A DNA stretch of 52,989 nucleotides from Micromonospora deserti (GTDB taxonomy: Bacteria > Actinomycetota > Actinomycetes > Mycobacteriales > Micromonosporaceae). The notes below the pieces were generated by a model. That model was not told the DNA's origin, searched no databases, and saw nothing but the letters and a program-made list of their open reading frames with translations. Shown piece after piece: positions 41,033 to 49,750 of this stretch; position 1 is the stretch's first letter; each line of letters starts with the position of its first letter. A program made the position numbers and the translations under genes. The DNA is taken from contig NZ_POUB01000017.1 of assembly GCF_003236335.1 (NCBI RefSeq), positions 1-52,989 of the forward strand, in the 5' to 3' direction.

Positions 41033-41962
41033 TCAGCGTGGCGGCCCGCCGGGCCCGCCGCTGCCCGGGGCCTGACCGCCGCCGGTCGGGGTGGTGGTCG
41101 TGTCGACCGCGGCAACCAACGAGACCGCGTAGCCGGTGGTGACGTCGCCGGTCACGGTGCCGAGCTGGCTGGCGCCGCCGTCGTCGCCGAAGACGTTGTC
41201 ACTCGTGATCGAGACCCGCGACAGGGTCTGAACCGACGCCTCGTAGCCCGGCTGCGCATAGACCGCCTTGCAGGCATCCTCGGGCAGGGCAACCTGCGAG
41301 GTGGCGATCGCATTGCCGGCGTCCGTGATGCTGGCCTGGTCAGGGTAGACCTCGAAATGAATGTGCGGCCACCGTCCGTCGTAGCAGGCCGGGAAGATGC
41401 TGGTGAAGCGCACCCGGCCGGCCGCGTCGGCTATCTGCACCCCGCGCAGATAGTTCTGGTCCGTGACCCCGTCGGAGTACATCGAGTACCGGCCCTCGCG
41501 GTCGCAGTGCCACACGTACACCGCGGTGCCGGCGAACGGCACGCCGCCGTTGGCCAGGTCCTGGATCACCAGCTCGAGCGTCATGGGTACGCCCTGCGCG
41601 GTGCCGCTGGCGTCGCCGAAGCTCGACCGGATGTCGGCACGCACGATGCCGCTGTCGTCCAGCACGTTCGGCCCGTTGGAGCCGTCACCCGGGTAGGGGC
41701 CGGCGGTCTCGTCGGGGATCTCGCCGGTGGCGGTGGTCGCGGGCGTCGACGACGAGGACGGCGTCGCCGAGCCGCCGCCCGACCCACAGGCCGCGAAGCC
41801 GAAGCTGGCGATGCCCAGGCCGAGCGCCCGCAGCATCCGTCGTCGTCCCATCATGGTGCCGAGGTCGAAGCCAAGCCCCTGGTCGACGAGTTCCTCATCG
41901 GGCCGGGGCAGCGGACGGCCCTCGTACCCCGGCATCGGATCGCGTTGCTGGCGGTGCGGCAT
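41033..41962 (-). CDS. Exported intradiol ring-cleavage dioxygenase-like protein
   Basis: 309 residues. An unusually long N-terminal region precedes MGRRRMLRALGLGIASFGFAACG, a twin-arginine-like signal with lipobox FAAC, so the protein is probably a Tat-exported lipoprotein. The beta-sandwich domain has TAGPYPGDGSNG, the Tyr-ligand segment VYVWHCDREGRYSMY, and the His segment RWPHIHFEVY of intradiol dioxygenases, which hold non-haem Fe(III). Cytoplasmic relatives open catechols; exported ones may act on lignin-type or plant phenolics. The ATG at 41962 has GGAGGA 3 bases upstream. A Gly/Pro-rich C-terminal tail is typical of surface proteins. Confidence 0.82.
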   Translation of the reverse strand: MPHRQQRDPMPGYEGRPLPRPDEELVDQGLGFDLGTMMGRRRMLRALGLGIASFGFAACGSGGGSATPSSSSTPATTATGEIPDETAGPYPGDGSNGPNVLDDSGIVRADIRSSFGDASGTAQGVPMTLELVIQDLANGGVPFAGTAVYVWHCDREGRYSMYSDGVTDQNYLRGVQIADAAGRVRFTSIFPACYDGRWPHIHFEVYPDQASITDAGNAIATSQVALPEDACKAVYAQPGYEASVQTLSRVSITSDNVFGDDGGASQLGTVTGDVTTGYAVSLVAAVDTTTTPTGGGQAPGSGGPGGPPR

Positions 41963-42114
41963 AGTTCCTCCGATCGTGGTCCTGACGCCACCCGGCGCCA
42001 CACCCACTCTCACCATCGCATTAGTGAGCCGGCTGTGGCCCGACTGTGATCAAGCTGTGCACCAGTGCCGGGCCCCGACCGGGGACGAACTCGACGTGGA
42101 CCTGTCAGCGCTCG

Positions 42115-43368
42115 CTAATTGTTGGGTCCGTTGACGATCCAGGACAGGTTGAACCGCCGCCAGACGATCGCCCGGTGCGAGCGGGGGTCGCTGCCGTACT
42201 CGTAGAAGTCGGTCTCCACGAGCGCCCCGATCTTGTAATCGGCGGTCTTCGCGATGCTGGAGTAGCCACCCTCGTAGCCGACGCCGGAGATCGGTGCATC
42301 GCTGAGCTTGCGGCCATAGGTGTACGTCCGGGCGTCGGCGTCATAGCTGATCCGGACGCGCATCGCCCGGCGGCTCTCGGTGGACGCCGAGTTGAGAAAG
42401 ATGGTCCGAGCCGGCGCGTCGATGTTGTAGGCCAACACCGAGCCCTGGCACTCCGGGTCGGGGAGCCCGGTGTCGTTGGCGAACGAGCCAAAGCTGCTAA
42501 GCGTGCCGCGCGCCACTCGCCGGTAGTCGCCGGAGTTCGGCCGATCGTTGCGGTAGAGGTTACCGTCGGGCGTCTGCGCGATCGTGCCCTCGTTGTTCGT
42601 CTCGCTCAGCCGTTGGTAGCGCCATTCCCGCTGCCCGTCGGGCCCGAGGGTGCCGACGATGTTGCGGCCCCGCGCCGGGACGACGAGCTCGCCGGAGCGC
42701 AGCTTTATCCCGTTGCCCGGGCCCACCGCGTCCCACGCCCAGCCGTCCGGCGTCAGGTCCGCGGTCATCTTTACCGGCGTCGACCAGCTGGCGCCGTCGT
42801 CGGTGCTCCTGCTCAGGTAGAGATGGCGCCGACCGGCGTCGGTGGAGTCGATCGCCTTGGTGCGCGAGCCATCCGGTAGCGGGTCGTTGCCGGACGCGCT
42901 GCGGTCGCCGGCGTTCCAGGACATGAAGAGGTAAATGGTGTTGCCGTCGACCACCGGCGTGGGGTTGCCCCAGGTGCCCGGGCCGGTTCCGACCACCTCC
43001 TTGAGCGGCTCCCAGTCGCCAGGTGCCGCGCCGTGGCTCGTGGCGGTCCTCGTGCGCTTGTAGACGAGGTTGATGTCACCGTAGTCGGCGTTGTTGTGCC
43101 GACGGCCCTCGGCGAAGGCCAGCAGGCGCCCGGTGCTGGTCTTGACCACCGCCGGGATCCGGAAGGAGTGGAACCCGACCCCGCTCGCCAGCCGATCCGG
43201 ACTGGACATGTTCGCACTGCGGAACAGCGGGAAACCGACGTGGTACTGGGCCGCCGACCCGGCGGGGTCGTCGACCGCCGCGGAGGCGGAGCCGTAGGGT
43301 GCTACGACCGCGGCTACGGCGGTGGTGAGGCAGGCCAGTCCTAGGGCGGCCGCGCGTTTGACGATCAA
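42115..43368 (-). CDS. Secreted GH33 sialidase (exo-alpha-sialidase)
   Basis: 417 residues. Sec signal peptide (about residues 1-29) then a six-bladed propeller. FHSFRIPAVV carries the FRIP arginine, LSRSTDDGASW is an Asp-box, and VGYEGGYSSI contains the Tyr-nucleophile region near the C-terminus. It releases terminal sialic acid from glycoconjugates outside the cell. The start is a TTG at 43368 with AGGAGA 6 bases upstream. No sialic acid uptake or catabolic gene is in the window, so the freed glycan core may be what is used, by the hexosaminidase next door. Confidence 0.88.
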   Translation of the reverse strand: MIVKRAAALGLACLTTAVAAVVAPYGSASAAVDDPAGSAAQYHVGFPLFRSANMSSPDRLASGVGFHSFRIPAVVKTSTGRLLAFAEGRRHNNADYGDINLVYKRTRTATSHGAAPGDWEPLKEVVGTGPGTWGNPTPVVDGNTIYLFMSWNAGDRSASGNDPLPDGSRTKAIDSTDAGRRHLYLSRSTDDGASWSTPVKMTADLTPDGWAWDAVGPGNGIKLRSGELVVPARGRNIVGTLGPDGQREWRYQRLSETNNEGTIAQTPDGNLYRNDRPNSGDYRRVARGTLSSFGSFANDTGLPDPECQGSVLAYNIDAPARTIFLNSASTESRRAMRVRISYDADARTYTYGRKLSDAPISGVGYEGGYSSIAKTADYKIGALVETDFYEYGSDPRSHRAIVWRRFNLSWIVNGPNN

Positions 43369-43550
43369 CGTGTCTCTCCTCAGCCCTCGGGTACGTCTGG
43401 GCGGGACAGTAGCTGGTCTATGTGAACGTGGCGGACGTCGCCGATGTCGCGGGACCTGTCGATGGCGGTCGCAGAAGTACCCGCCCGGCGGTGCCCGCGG
43501 ACATTGGCTGGGACCCGCGCTCAGATCCGGTGCGGCCTCGTCGACCGCGA

Positions 43551-45167
43551 TCAACACGTATCGGGCTCCAGGTTCGCGGTCAACGCGGCGAGCTGGGCTC
43601 GCCGGTCCGCGACGGTACGTGGCCACCCCTTGGCGTCCGGGCGGGTCTGCCAGGGCCGTGGCCCCGACTCCGGGCGGTACTCGACACCCAGCGCGTCCAG
43701 CCGCGCGAGGTGCGCGCCCAGCCGATCGCGGAAGTCGGCGGGATCCCGTGCGCGCGGCCCCCACGCCACCTCCGCGAACGCGCACAACCGGGGAAAGACC
43801 ATGTAGTCCACCGCCCGGGCGGAATCCATGTGCTCCGTCCACACGTTGCACTGCGCGCCGATCACCCGGCCCGCCTCGGTCGCGGTCAGCTCGTCCGGTA
43901 CCGGCTCGAAACCATAGACGTTCATCGTGGACAGCACGGTGCCCACCGGGATTGGCTCCCCCTCGTGCTCGGACTGTCGATAGTCGAGGTATGCCCACAT
44001 GTCAGGGCAGGCCACGACGTCGAGCCCGGCACGCGCGGCGAGCACGGTCGTACCCGGTCCGCGCCAGGCAGCGACCGTCGCGCCGGCCGGGGCGCCGCCT
44101 TCCATGATCTCGTCCCAGCCGTAGACCCGGCGGCCCCGGCCGGCCAGGTGCGCGGCGAGCTGCCCGACGAACCAGCTCTGCAACGCGTCCTCGTCGGGCA
44201 GTCCCAACTCCCGCATCCGGGCCTGGGCCTGCGGGCTCGCCCGCCACTCGTCCTTCGGGCACTCGTCGCCGCCGATGCTGACGTACCGGCTCGGGAACAG
44301 CTCGCAAACCTCGTCGAGGACGTCGCGGCAGAACCGCAGGGCCGCGTCGGACACGTTGAGGACGTGGGTTGAGCAGCCCCACCCCGTCCAGACCGACAGC
44401 TCCTCGGCACCGTTACCCAGCCACGGGTATGCCGCGATCGCGGCCTGCGTGTGCCCGGGCAGGTCGACCTCGGGTACGACGGTGACGTGACGGTCGGCCG
44501 CGTAGGCGACGATCTCCCGGATGTCGTCCGGGGTGTAGAAGCCTCCGTGCGGTCGAGCGTCGTATGTGCCGTGCTGACGGGAACCGCGCATGCTCGCCGC
44601 GCGCCAGGCGGCGACCTCGGTCAGCCGTGGATACCTTTCACACGCCAACCGCCAGCCCTGATCGTCGGTCAGGTGCAGGTGCAACACGTTGAACTTGTGC
44701 AGCGCGAGCAGATCCACGAAGCGCAGCACGTCGGCCGTGGGCAGGAAGTGCCGTGCGACGTCGAGCAGGCAGCCCCGCCAGGCGAACCGGGGCGCGTCGG
44801 TGATGTCGACGCAGGGCAGCTCCCAAGGGCCGTCGCCGACTCGGGCGCGTCGCAACGCCGACGGTGGCAGGAGCTGCCGGAGGGTCTGCGCGCCGTAGAA
44901 CACCCCGGCCGGTGAACCACCGGCGAGGTCCACCCCGTCCGGTGTCACGCTCAGCCGGTACCCCTCATCCGGAAGCACCGGGTCGAGCCGCAGCCGTATG
45001 GCGGCGTCCGCCGCCGGCGGCAGCCAGCACCCGGTCGGTGGGCCGAGCGTGGCGCGCAACCCCGCCGCGACCTGGTTGAGTTCGGGTGGTGCGGCCAGGC
45101 CGGTGCCCGCGTCGATCCGGAACGTGCCGGGCCTTCGTTCCAGGCCGGAGGGCCGGGGGATGATCAA
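43551..45167 (-). CDS. GH20 beta-N-acetylhexosaminidase
   Basis: 538 residues. An N-terminal GH20b domain is followed by a barrel with DVARHFLPTADVLRFVDLLA, HLHLTDDQGWR, EVDLPGHTQAA and the catalytic Asp301-Glu302 pair in GGDECPK. It removes terminal GlcNAc or GalNAc from oligosaccharides, using the substrate's acetamido group. No signal peptide, so it acts on sugars brought in by the ABC importer encoded just upstream. It starts at a TTG overlapping the permease stop by 3 bases (TTGA), so translation is coupled. Confidence 0.9.
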   Translation of the reverse strand: MIIPRPSGLERRPGTFRIDAGTGLAAPPELNQVAAGLRATLGPPTGCWLPPAADAAIRLRLDPVLPDEGYRLSVTPDGVDLAGGSPAGVFYGAQTLRQLLPPSALRRARVGDGPWELPCVDITDAPRFAWRGCLLDVARHFLPTADVLRFVDLLALHKFNVLHLHLTDDQGWRLACERYPRLTEVAAWRAASMRGSRQHGTYDARPHGGFYTPDDIREIVAYAADRHVTVVPEVDLPGHTQAAIAAYPWLGNGAEELSVWTGWGCSTHVLNVSDAALRFCRDVLDEVCELFPSRYVSIGGDECPKDEWRASPQAQARMRELGLPDEDALQSWFVGQLAAHLAGRGRRVYGWDEIMEGGAPAGATVAAWRGPGTTVLAARAGLDVVACPDMWAYLDYRQSEHEGEPIPVGTVLSTMNVYGFEPVPDELTATEAGRVIGAQCNVWTEHMDSARAVDYMVFPRLCAFAEVAWGPRARDPADFRDRLGAHLARLDALGVEYRPESGPRPWQTRPDAKGWPRTVADRRAQLAALTANLEPDTC

Positions 45168-46012
45168 TCCTTCACCGCCCCGCCGAGGCCGGACACCAGC
45201 CGCTTCTGCACCAGGATGAAGAAGATGAGCACCGGGACGGTCATGAGCACCGACGCGGCCATGATGCCACCCCAGTCGTTCTCATCCGGTTTGAAGAACA
45301 CCAGCAGCGCCATGGGCAGGGTTTGGTTGTCGGTCGCGCTGATGATGAACGTCCGCGCGAAGAGGAAGTCGTTCCACGCGGTGATGAAGGAGAAGACGCT
45401 GGTGGCGGCGAGCCCCGGCGCGACGAGCGGGAAGAGGATCCGCCACAGCACGGTACGGCGGCTGGCACCGTCGAGCATGGCCGCCTCCTCCAACTCCTCG
45501 GGGATGGCGGCGACGAAGCCGCGCAGCATCCAGACCGCGAACGGCAGCGAGAACGCCAGATGCACCAGCACGAGCGAGCCGAGCGTGTTGAGTCCCACCT
45601 CCGGTACGACGGCGCCGACGTCCCGGATCAGGAAGAACAACGGAATCGTCAGCGCCTCGATCGGCACCATCTGCGCCACCAGGAACATGACCAGGATCGT
45701 GCTGCGGAAGCGGAACCGGAACCGGGTGAGCGCCACCGCGGCGAGGAACGCCACCAGCCCGGACAGCGCCACCACGGCCAGCGCGACCAGGAGGCTGTTG
45801 ACGAGGTACCGCCCGAAGTCCTCCGCACCCAGCACGCGCCGGAAGTGGTCCAGCGTCGGAGCGAGCGTCCACGGCCGCTGCGACAGCGACTGCATCTCCC
45901 CCGCCGGCTTCAGCGCGGAGAGCAGCATCCAGTAGATCGGGAAAACGGTGACCAGCGCGACGACGGTAGCGGTCAGGTCGGCGGCTCGCCGCCACCACGA
46001 TCCGGTCGTCAC
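45164..46012 (-). CDS. Sugar ABC transporter permease, MalG/CUT1 type (amino-sugar importer)
   Basis: 282 residues, six membrane segments, EAA loop ELEEAAMLDGASRRTVLWRILFP. Starts at a GTG overlapping the previous permease stop (GTGA) and ends overlapping the hexosaminidase start. The operon order receptor-permease-permease-hexosaminidase resembles chitooligosaccharide or N-acetylglucosamine importers (DasABC/NgcEFG) of Streptomyces. No ATPase gene is included. Confidence 0.9.
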   Translation of the reverse strand: MTTGSWWRRAADLTATVVALVTVFPIYWMLLSALKPAGEMQSLSQRPWTLAPTLDHFRRVLGAEDFGRYLVNSLLVALAVVALSGLVAFLAAVALTRFRFRFRSTILVMFLVAQMVPIEALTIPLFFLIRDVGAVVPEVGLNTLGSLVLVHLAFSLPFAVWMLRGFVAAIPEELEEAAMLDGASRRTVLWRILFPLVAPGLAATSVFSFITAWNDFLFARTFIISATDNQTLPMALLVFFKPDENDWGGIMAASVLMTVPVLIFFILVQKRLVSGLGGAVKD

Positions 46013-46962
46013 AGCGGCTCTCCCCCGCGACGCAGCGCCCGCAGATAGAGCAGAGTGACCACGAGCAGGATGAGCATCATGACCACGCCGATCGCCGAGC
46101 CCAGGCCGTACTCGGAGGCGGCGAACGCCTGCTGGTACGCGTAGACGTTGAGGGTGAGGTTCTGCCCAGCGATGCCGCCCCCGCCGGTCATCACATAGAT
46201 CTGGGTGAAGACCTTGAAGTCCCAGATGATCGACTGGATGACCACGATGACCAGCAGCGGGCGGATCATCGGTACCACGATCTGCCAGAACGACCGCCAG
46301 TGGCTGGCGCCGTCCAGCGCCGCCGCCTCGAGCATCTGCTCGGGGATGGCGCGGATTCCCGCGTACAGCGTGACCATGACGAACGGGAACGAGTGCCACA
46401 CCACGGCCGCGCCGACCAGCGCGAACGTGCTGTACCGGTCGTAGGTCCAGTTGTGCCCGTCGAGCCCGAGCACCTGGTTGACCAGGCCCAGGTTGGCGTC
46501 GAACAGGAACATCCAGACCGTGGAGCCGGTGATCGCCGGAGCGGCCCAGGCCGCCATCGCGGCGAGTGACAGGGCGTACCCGGGCCACCTGCTGACCCGG
46601 GTCAGCAGGACGGCCAGTGCGGCGCCGACGGCCAGCGTCGCCGCCACGCAGGCGGCGGCGAACCCGACCGTGGCCAGCAGGACCGACCAGAACTTCCCGT
46701 CCCGCAGCAACGTCAGGTAGTTGTCGAGGCCGACGAACCGGGTCGGCTGGCCGCCGCTGACCTGTGCCTGCCGGAAGTCCAGTACGGACAGCAGACCGAG
46801 TTGGTAGATCGGGTAGACGAACAACGGCAGCAGCACGGCGGCGGCCGGGATGAGCAGCCACAGCGGGGTGCGCCGGCGCATTCTGAGGCGGGTGCGGCGG
46901 CCCGCGGGGGCGGGGCGGACCCCTGATCGCGGTTCCGCCAGCGCCGTTGACGCGGTGCTCAT
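46009..46962 (-). CDS. Sugar ABC transporter permease, MalF/CUT1 type (amino-sugar importer)
   Basis: 317 residues, six membrane segments after a basic tail, EAA loop QMLEAAALDGASHWRSFWQI. The ATG at 46962 overlaps the receptor stop by 4 bases. Pairs with the MalG-type subunit encoded next. Substrate is inferred as GlcNAc-containing oligosaccharide from the GH20 gene in the same operon. Confidence 0.9.
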   Translation of the reverse strand: MSTASTALAEPRSGVRPAPAGRRTRLRMRRRTPLWLLIPAAAVLLPLFVYPIYQLGLLSVLDFRQAQVSGGQPTRFVGLDNYLTLLRDGKFWSVLLATVGFAAACVAATLAVGAALAVLLTRVSRWPGYALSLAAMAAWAAPAITGSTVWMFLFDANLGLVNQVLGLDGHNWTYDRYSTFALVGAAVVWHSFPFVMVTLYAGIRAIPEQMLEAAALDGASHWRSFWQIVVPMIRPLLVIVVIQSIIWDFKVFTQIYVMTGGGGIAGQNLTLNVYAYQQAFAASEYGLGSAIGVVMMLILLVVTLLYLRALRRGGEPL

Positions 46963-48254
46963 TGGGCGAGGGCGGCGGTGATCGCGGTCGCCGCTTCGTC
47001 GGTCGCCTGCTCGACGGTCGCCTGACCGGTGACGATCTTCTCCAGCATCGTGGGGATCACCGCCTGCGCGTCGATCTTGCCCCAACCCGGGTGCAGCGGT
47101 ACGAAGCGGGTACCGGCGGCGATGGTGTCGAGGAACGGCCGGAGGAACGGCTCCTTGCCGGCCAGCTCGGTACGGGCCGAGGTGAGCGTCGGCAGGTTGC
47201 CCATCGCGTCGTACATCTGCTGCTGGTACTTCTTGCTCGCGAGCAGCTTCAGGAAGTCGGCGGCCAGCGTGCGGCGCTGGGTGTTCTTCATGATGCCGAG
47301 GTTGTTGCCGCCGGCGAAGGCGGGGGCGATCGAACCGGGCGTCGTCCCGGGCAGCGGCACCACCGCGTACTTACCCTTGGCCGCGCCGGCCTCCACGGCG
47401 GTGCGGTTGAAGTTGCCGAGGATGGCCATCCCGGCCTTGCCGCTGGCGAACAGCTCGACGGTCTTGCCGCCGGTGAGGTCCGCGCACTGCTGCGGCGGGC
47501 AGTTGTCTGGCTTGATCAGGTCGGTGTACGCCTTGATCCCCGCGCGGGACTGCGGGGAGTTGATCGCAGCGGTGTAGCGGTCGCCGGACGTGGCGGCGAT
47601 GTCGCCTCCGGCGTCCCAGACGAACGGTAGGGCTGCGAAGGTGTACTTGCCGCCGACCGCGAGGCCGAACAGGTCCGGTTTCGCCGCGCGGATCTTCCGG
47701 GCCGCGGCGACCAGCTGCTCCTGCGAGGTCGGCGGGGTCAGGCCGAGCTCGGCGAAGACATCGGTTCGGTAGTAGAGGGCACGCACCCCCAGGTACCAGG
47801 GGACGCCGTAGAGCTTGCCGTCGGTCGTCGCGCTGGCGCGCAGATCCGGGCCCAGATCCTTGCCCTCGGCCCACCCGTCGACATCCGCGCCGAGGTCGGC
47901 GAGCCCACCGGCCGCCACGTACTCGGGCAGGTCGGTGTTGCCGAACTCCACCACGTCGGGTGCACTCGCCGGGTCGTTGAACGCGCCCCTGAACCGCTCG
48001 CTGCGGGTCTGCACCGCGAGGTACTGGACGTCGACAGTCACCTCCCGGTGCGCGGCGGTGAACTCGGCAACCGCCTCGTCGATCACCCTTTGCTTCGGTG
48101 CGCGGTTGGGTTCGTCGAACAGCCAAACCCGCAGCGTCCCGGTGGTCTTGTCGTCACCGCCGCCCGAGGACGGCGCGGTGGCGGGCGCACACCCGCCTAC
48201 CAGGAGACCGGCCACCAACACCGCGGCGAGTGCCTTCGCCAATCGAACATTCAT
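46959..48254 (-). CDS. Sugar-binding lipoprotein of the amino-sugar ABC importer
   Basis: 431 residues. Lipobox VGGC near residues 19-22, then a type I binding fold with LRVWLFDEPNRAPKQRVIDE, LYGVPWYLGVRALYYRTDVF, ASGKAGMAILGNFNR and NNLGIMKNTQRR. AAGGAG lies 5 bases before the ATG. It is first in a four-gene operon ending with the hexosaminidase. A degenerate DasR-like sequence lies about 80 bases upstream. Ligand probably chitobiose or a related amino-sugar oligosaccharide. Confidence 0.88.
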   Translation of the reverse strand: MNVRLAKALAAVLVAGLLVGGCAPATAPSSGGGDDKTTGTLRVWLFDEPNRAPKQRVIDEAVAEFTAAHREVTVDVQYLAVQTRSERFRGAFNDPASAPDVVEFGNTDLPEYVAAGGLADLGADVDGWAEGKDLGPDLRASATTDGKLYGVPWYLGVRALYYRTDVFAELGLTPPTSQEQLVAAARKIRAAKPDLFGLAVGGKYTFAALPFVWDAGGDIAATSGDRYTAAINSPQSRAGIKAYTDLIKPDNCPPQQCADLTGGKTVELFASGKAGMAILGNFNRTAVEAGAAKGKYAVVPLPGTTPGSIAPAFAGGNNLGIMKNTQRRTLAADFLKLLASKKYQQQMYDAMGNLPTLTSARTELAGKEPFLRPFLDTIAAGTRFVPLHPGWGKIDAQAVIPTMLEKIVTGQATVEQATDEAATAITAALAQ

Positions 48255-48332
48255 TGCGGCTCCTTGAAACGGGCCAGGTTCGGAAATGGTTCGGTAATCG
48301 CAGGGTCATAGCGTGGGGCCGCCGTCGGCTGG

Positions 48333-48344
48333 TAGTCAAGACCT
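48333..48344 (-). promoter_or_regulatory. Possible DasR-type (dre) site before the amino-sugar importer operon
   Basis: The minus strand reads AGGTCTTGACTA, matching 9 of 12 positions of the palindromic core TGGTCTAGACCA bound by the GlcNAc regulator DasR in streptomycetes. Position fits a promoter site for the importer. The match is weak by itself. Confidence 0.35.
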
Positions 48345-48351
48345 CAGGGAT

Positions 48352-49584
48352 TCAGAAATAGGTCTGAAGAACATCGGTAACCACCCGGTCATCGTCAACG
48401 ACCGGGATCGCCCGCCACTTGTCGAAGGCGGTGCACGGATGGGAGATGCCGAAGCCGATGAGGTCACCGGGACGTACCGGCGCCGTGCCCGCGGTCGCGA
48501 GGAACCCGTGATGGTCGTTGACCCTGGTCACCCGAAGGCCATGCGCGGGCACCAGCGTGCCGTCCGTCCGCCGGACCCAGGCCGCCTCCGGTAGTCCTTC
48601 GTCGTACGGGACGTCCCGCTTGCCCATGCCGACGACGGCCAGGCCATCCTCCGGTGTGGACAGCACCTGGGCCCACACCTCGATCGCGGCCTCGAGGAAG
48701 CCCTGGTCCGGCACGTGCCGGAACGGGGAGCGCAGCCGGTAGAAGCCGTCGTCATGCGCGACGTACGCCCCGCTGCGCAGGACCGTCGTCAAGCGATGCC
48801 CGGGCAGCCATTGGCCGGCGAGCCGCTCGGCGACGAGGTCGAAGTACGCGCTGCCACCCGCCGCGACCACCGCCTCCGCTGGCAGCAGGCCGCGCTCCGC
48901 GAGATCCCGGGTGGCCTCACGGACCCGGTCGAGGAACGCGGCGACGTGGGCGCGTTCGGGCAGCCCGCCCTCGTAGGCGGCCACCCCGGCCAGGTCCAAC
49001 CGGGGCGCCGCGTGGACGGCGGCGGCGACGTCGGCGAGTTCGGCGAGGGTGCGGCACCCGGTTCGGCCACCCGGGTAGCCCAGTTCGACCAGCACCCGTA
49101 GCGGCCGGTCGCCGGGAGCCGTGCGCAGGGCGTCGGCGGCGACCGACACGCCGCTGGTCGAATCGACCTGGAAGAGGAAGTCGAAGCCGTGCTCGGTCTC
49201 GCCGGCCGCCCAGCGCAGCGGGGTCGGGTCGAGCAACTGGTTGGCCAGGACGACGCGCGGCACACCCATCGCGCGTACGGCGAGCGCCTGACTGGCGGTG
49301 GCCACCGTGACACCCCACGCACCGGCCGCCAGCTGAGCGGCGATGAGCGAGGGCGCCATGGTGGTCTTCCCGTGCGGCGCGAACGCGAGCCCGTGCCGGG
49401 CGCAGAAGTCGGCGAGGGTCCGGATGTTGCGCTCGATCGCGGTGCGCCGCACGACGAGAATGGGCCAGGTGAAGGCCGCGCTGAACAGGTGGTGCCCGGC
49501 TGCGGCGAAGTCGGCGGCGTCCACCGCCGGCCCCGGCCACCAGAAGCCCTTGGTACGCCAGTCGATCTGTCCCTCGACGTTCAT
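48352..49584 (-). CDS. D-serine/D-threonine dehydratase-like fold-type III PLP enzyme
   Basis: 410 residues. Alanine-racemase-like N-terminal barrel with PLP lysine Lys73 in APHGKTTMAP, and a C-terminal D-Ser dehydratase domain with the metal-site pair His382-x-Cys384 in GISHPCTAFDKW. Enzymes of this group are D-serine dehydratase (DSD1), D-threonine aldolase and 3-hydroxy-D-aspartate aldolase. A hydroxy D-amino acid is therefore the expected substrate, with loss of water and ammonia or retro-aldol cleavage. The ATG at 49584 has AGGAAGG 7 bases upstream. It is divergent from the regulator-amidohydrolase-RidA operon, and RidA suits an enamine-producing dehydratase. Confidence 0.85.
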   Translation of the reverse strand: MNVEGQIDWRTKGFWWPGPAVDAADFAAAGHHLFSAAFTWPILVVRRTAIERNIRTLADFCARHGLAFAPHGKTTMAPSLIAAQLAAGAWGVTVATASQALAVRAMGVPRVVLANQLLDPTPLRWAAGETEHGFDFLFQVDSTSGVSVAADALRTAPGDRPLRVLVELGYPGGRTGCRTLAELADVAAAVHAAPRLDLAGVAAYEGGLPERAHVAAFLDRVREATRDLAERGLLPAEAVVAAGGSAYFDLVAERLAGQWLPGHRLTTVLRSGAYVAHDDGFYRLRSPFRHVPDQGFLEAAIEVWAQVLSTPEDGLAVVGMGKRDVPYDEGLPEAAWVRRTDGTLVPAHGLRVTRVNDHHGFLATAGTAPVRPGDLIGFGISHPCTAFDKWRAIPVVDDDRVVTDVLQTYF

Positions 49585-49620
49585 CTGGCTGCCTTCCTGT
49601 CGGTGTCGCGAGCCGGCACG

Positions 49621-49679
49621 TGACCATCGCGACGGGCCAGACGTGATCATCGCGATGCGGGAGCTTGACCATCGCGGCG
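49621..49679. repeat. Three direct repeats TGAYCATCGCGRYG in a divergent promoter region
   Basis: TGACCATCGCGACG (49621-49634), TGATCATCGCGATG (49644-49657) and TGACCATCGCGGCG (49666-49679) recur at 23- and 22-base intervals, about two helical turns. The middle copy contains the perfect palindrome CATCGCGATG. They lie in the 166-base spacer between the PLP enzyme and regulator genes and probably form a cooperative operator for the regulator. Confidence 0.7.
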
Positions 49680-49750
49680 CGAGGCCGCACTCTTGGAACG
49701 AGTTTCAGCGAGCTACTTTCGAACCGGATCGTATTTGAGGAGCAGGCCCT

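Noticed and set aside
43420..43450. TGGTCTA half-site resembling a DasR site upstream of the sialidase gene
   Set aside because: Only one half matches (CTGGTCTA); the second half is unrelated, so it is not listed as a site.
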